The position numbers were made by a program, and so were the translations under genes. This document shows, piece after piece, positions 38,293 to 39,184 of a stretch of 39,184 nt of DNA (positions within the stretch are counted from its first letter, which is position 1; every line of letters begins with the position of its first letter). The notes under the pieces were generated by a model, which saw only the letters and a list, made by a program, of their open reading frames with translations, was not told the DNA's origin and searched no databases. Source of the DNA: an uncultured Anaerofilum sp. (GTDB lineage Bacteria > Bacillota > Clostridia > Oscillospirales > Ruminococcaceae); assembly GCA_944385935.1 (NCBI GenBank), contig CALWZC010000021.1:1-39184 (forward strand), in the 5' to 3' direction.

Positions 38293-38970
38293 ATGGCTGC
38301 CACACTTGGGCCACGGGATGAATTTATCCAACAAAATTTGGGATTGGTACACTCTTGCGCCGGAAGGTTTCGGGGGCGTGGGATAGAATATGATGACTTG
38401 TATTCTGCCGGTTGTGTGGGACTGATTAAAGCATACGATGCTTTTGATACCGAAAGAGGAGTATGCTTTTCTACCTATGCAGTTCCGGTTATTTTGGGAG
38501 AAATTAAAAAGCTATTTCGGGATGGAGGTACAGTAAAGGTAAGCCGTTCAGTAAAAGAATTGGGGTTGAAGATTGGAGCAGCACGAGAAAAATTATTGAA
38601 AAAAAACGGAGCAGAGCCTACCATTAGTCAGTTGGCGGAACATGTGGGAGCCTCCACAGAGCAGGTAGCAAATGCCCTTTGTGCTTGTATGCCTGCCATT
38701 TCTCTGACAAGTGCTGGAACAGACGGAGAAGAAACAAGCCACACGTTAGAAATTCCAGTAGAATCACCAGAAGAAGAAATTGCAGATATGCTTAGTTTGC
38801 GGGAAGTGCTGGCAACCTTACCCCCAGAAGAAAGAAAGTTGATTTATTTACGCTTTTTCAAAAATAAAACTCAAAGCGAAACGGCAAAAGAATTGGGAAC
38901 AACCCAAGTTCAGATTTCTCGAAAGGAAAGAAAAATATTGGAAAATATGCGAAAACAGCTTTTGCAGTAA
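38293..38970 (+). CDS. sigF: RNA polymerase sigma-F factor (SpoIIAC)
   Basis: A 225-residue forespore sigma factor. Region 2 contains IEYDDLYSAGCVGLIKAYDA and CFSTYAVPVILGEIKKLFRD; region 3 runs through KVSRSVKELGLKI; region 4 includes LPPEERKLIYLRFFKNKTQS and TAKELGTTQVQISRKERKIL. Together with SpoIIAA and SpoIIAB it starts the forespore programme. The ATG at 38293 follows AAAGGGGAG. It is the last gene of the operon in this window and evidence that the host forms spores or descends from spore formers. Confidence 0.95.
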   Translation: MAATLGPRDEFIQQNLGLVHSCAGRFRGRGIEYDDLYSAGCVGLIKAYDAFDTERGVCFSTYAVPVILGEIKKLFRDGGTVKVSRSVKELGLKIGAAREKLLKKNGAEPTISQLAEHVGASTEQVANALCACMPAISLTSAGTDGEETSHTLEIPVESPEEEIADMLSLREVLATLPPEERKLIYLRFFKNKTQSETAKELGTTQVQISRKERKILENMRKQLLQ

Positions 38971-39061
38971 AGAAAACTGTACAAGAAAAATAGAAGGAGT
39001 GCAAATATAGCAAAAAATTGTGGTATAAAAGCACAAACTATACAAAAATGGAAAAAAGATG

Positions 39062-39091
39062 TTGACTTTATACAGAATGCTGTGGTATCAT
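39062..39091 (+). promoter_or_regulatory. Promoter-like sequence facing out of the window
   Basis: TTGACT (39062-39067), an 18-bp spacer and TATCAT (39086-39091). The interval 38971-39184 has no gene that I can support. The AT-rich end resembles sequence upstream of stable-RNA operons, but the target is outside the window. Confidence 0.45.
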
Positions 39092-39184
39092 ATACAAGTC
39101 GCCAACAGCGGCAAGCCGAAAAGTCAAAAATGAGCAATGCCTGAACAAAAGGAAACAACTTTTGAAAAGAAATTGAAAAAAGTT

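Overview
The window reads as chromosome from a spore-forming, Gram-positive anaerobe of the Clostridia, probably Oscillospirales-like. That is inferred from the spoIIAA-spoIIAB-sigF operon, the T-box and TPP riboswitch, strong Shine-Dalgarno sites, sigma-A promoters with almost uniform 17-bp spacers, and an AT-leaning composition. I cannot name the species. It opens with the 3' end of a 23S rRNA gene and a 5S rRNA gene, and closes just beyond sigF.

Host region 1 (1-17896): 23S/5S; a self-contained PadR/HAAS membrane-protein operon with an operator on its promoter; a minus-strand operon esterase-rarA-sseB; nth; a TPP-riboswitch-controlled thiT; a cytidylate-kinase-like gene; a Ktr/Trk potassium channel; a two-domain glycosyltransferase; a DtxR-family metal regulator beside a very strongly codon-biased pair (NifU-like scaffold plus GGGtGRT protein); nagA; a HAD phosphatase; and the 3' part of a large GGDEF/EAL (cyclic di-GMP) gene.

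Mobile element (17897-32265, about 14.4 kb): it is inserted in that GGDEF/EAL gene. The gene's 5' end lies at 32266-32514, beyond the element. The two halves share a 6-bp core (GGTTTG) and join exactly in frame if the element is removed. The element carries a tyrosine integrase, a repressor with a divergent operator/promoter switch, a primase-helicase next to an iteron-like region, a Mor-like activator, a terminase-small-subunit-like HTH protein, a cold-shock protein, its own sigma factor, a tape measure protein, a DUF2577 baseplate protein and an AbrB-like protein. I see no capsid, portal, large terminase, lysis, relaxase or conjugation gene, yet the reading frames are intact and tightly overlapping. 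It therefore looks more like a phage satellite or a streamlined phage-derived element than a decayed prophage. This is the most interesting part of the window.

Host region 2 (32266-39184): 5' part of the split gene and its promoter; tRNA-Pro(CGG) and tRNA-Gln(CTG) on the minus strand; a valine T-box leader, valS and folC; and the spoIIA sporulation operon. A last promoter-like sequence near 39062-39091 faces out of the window.
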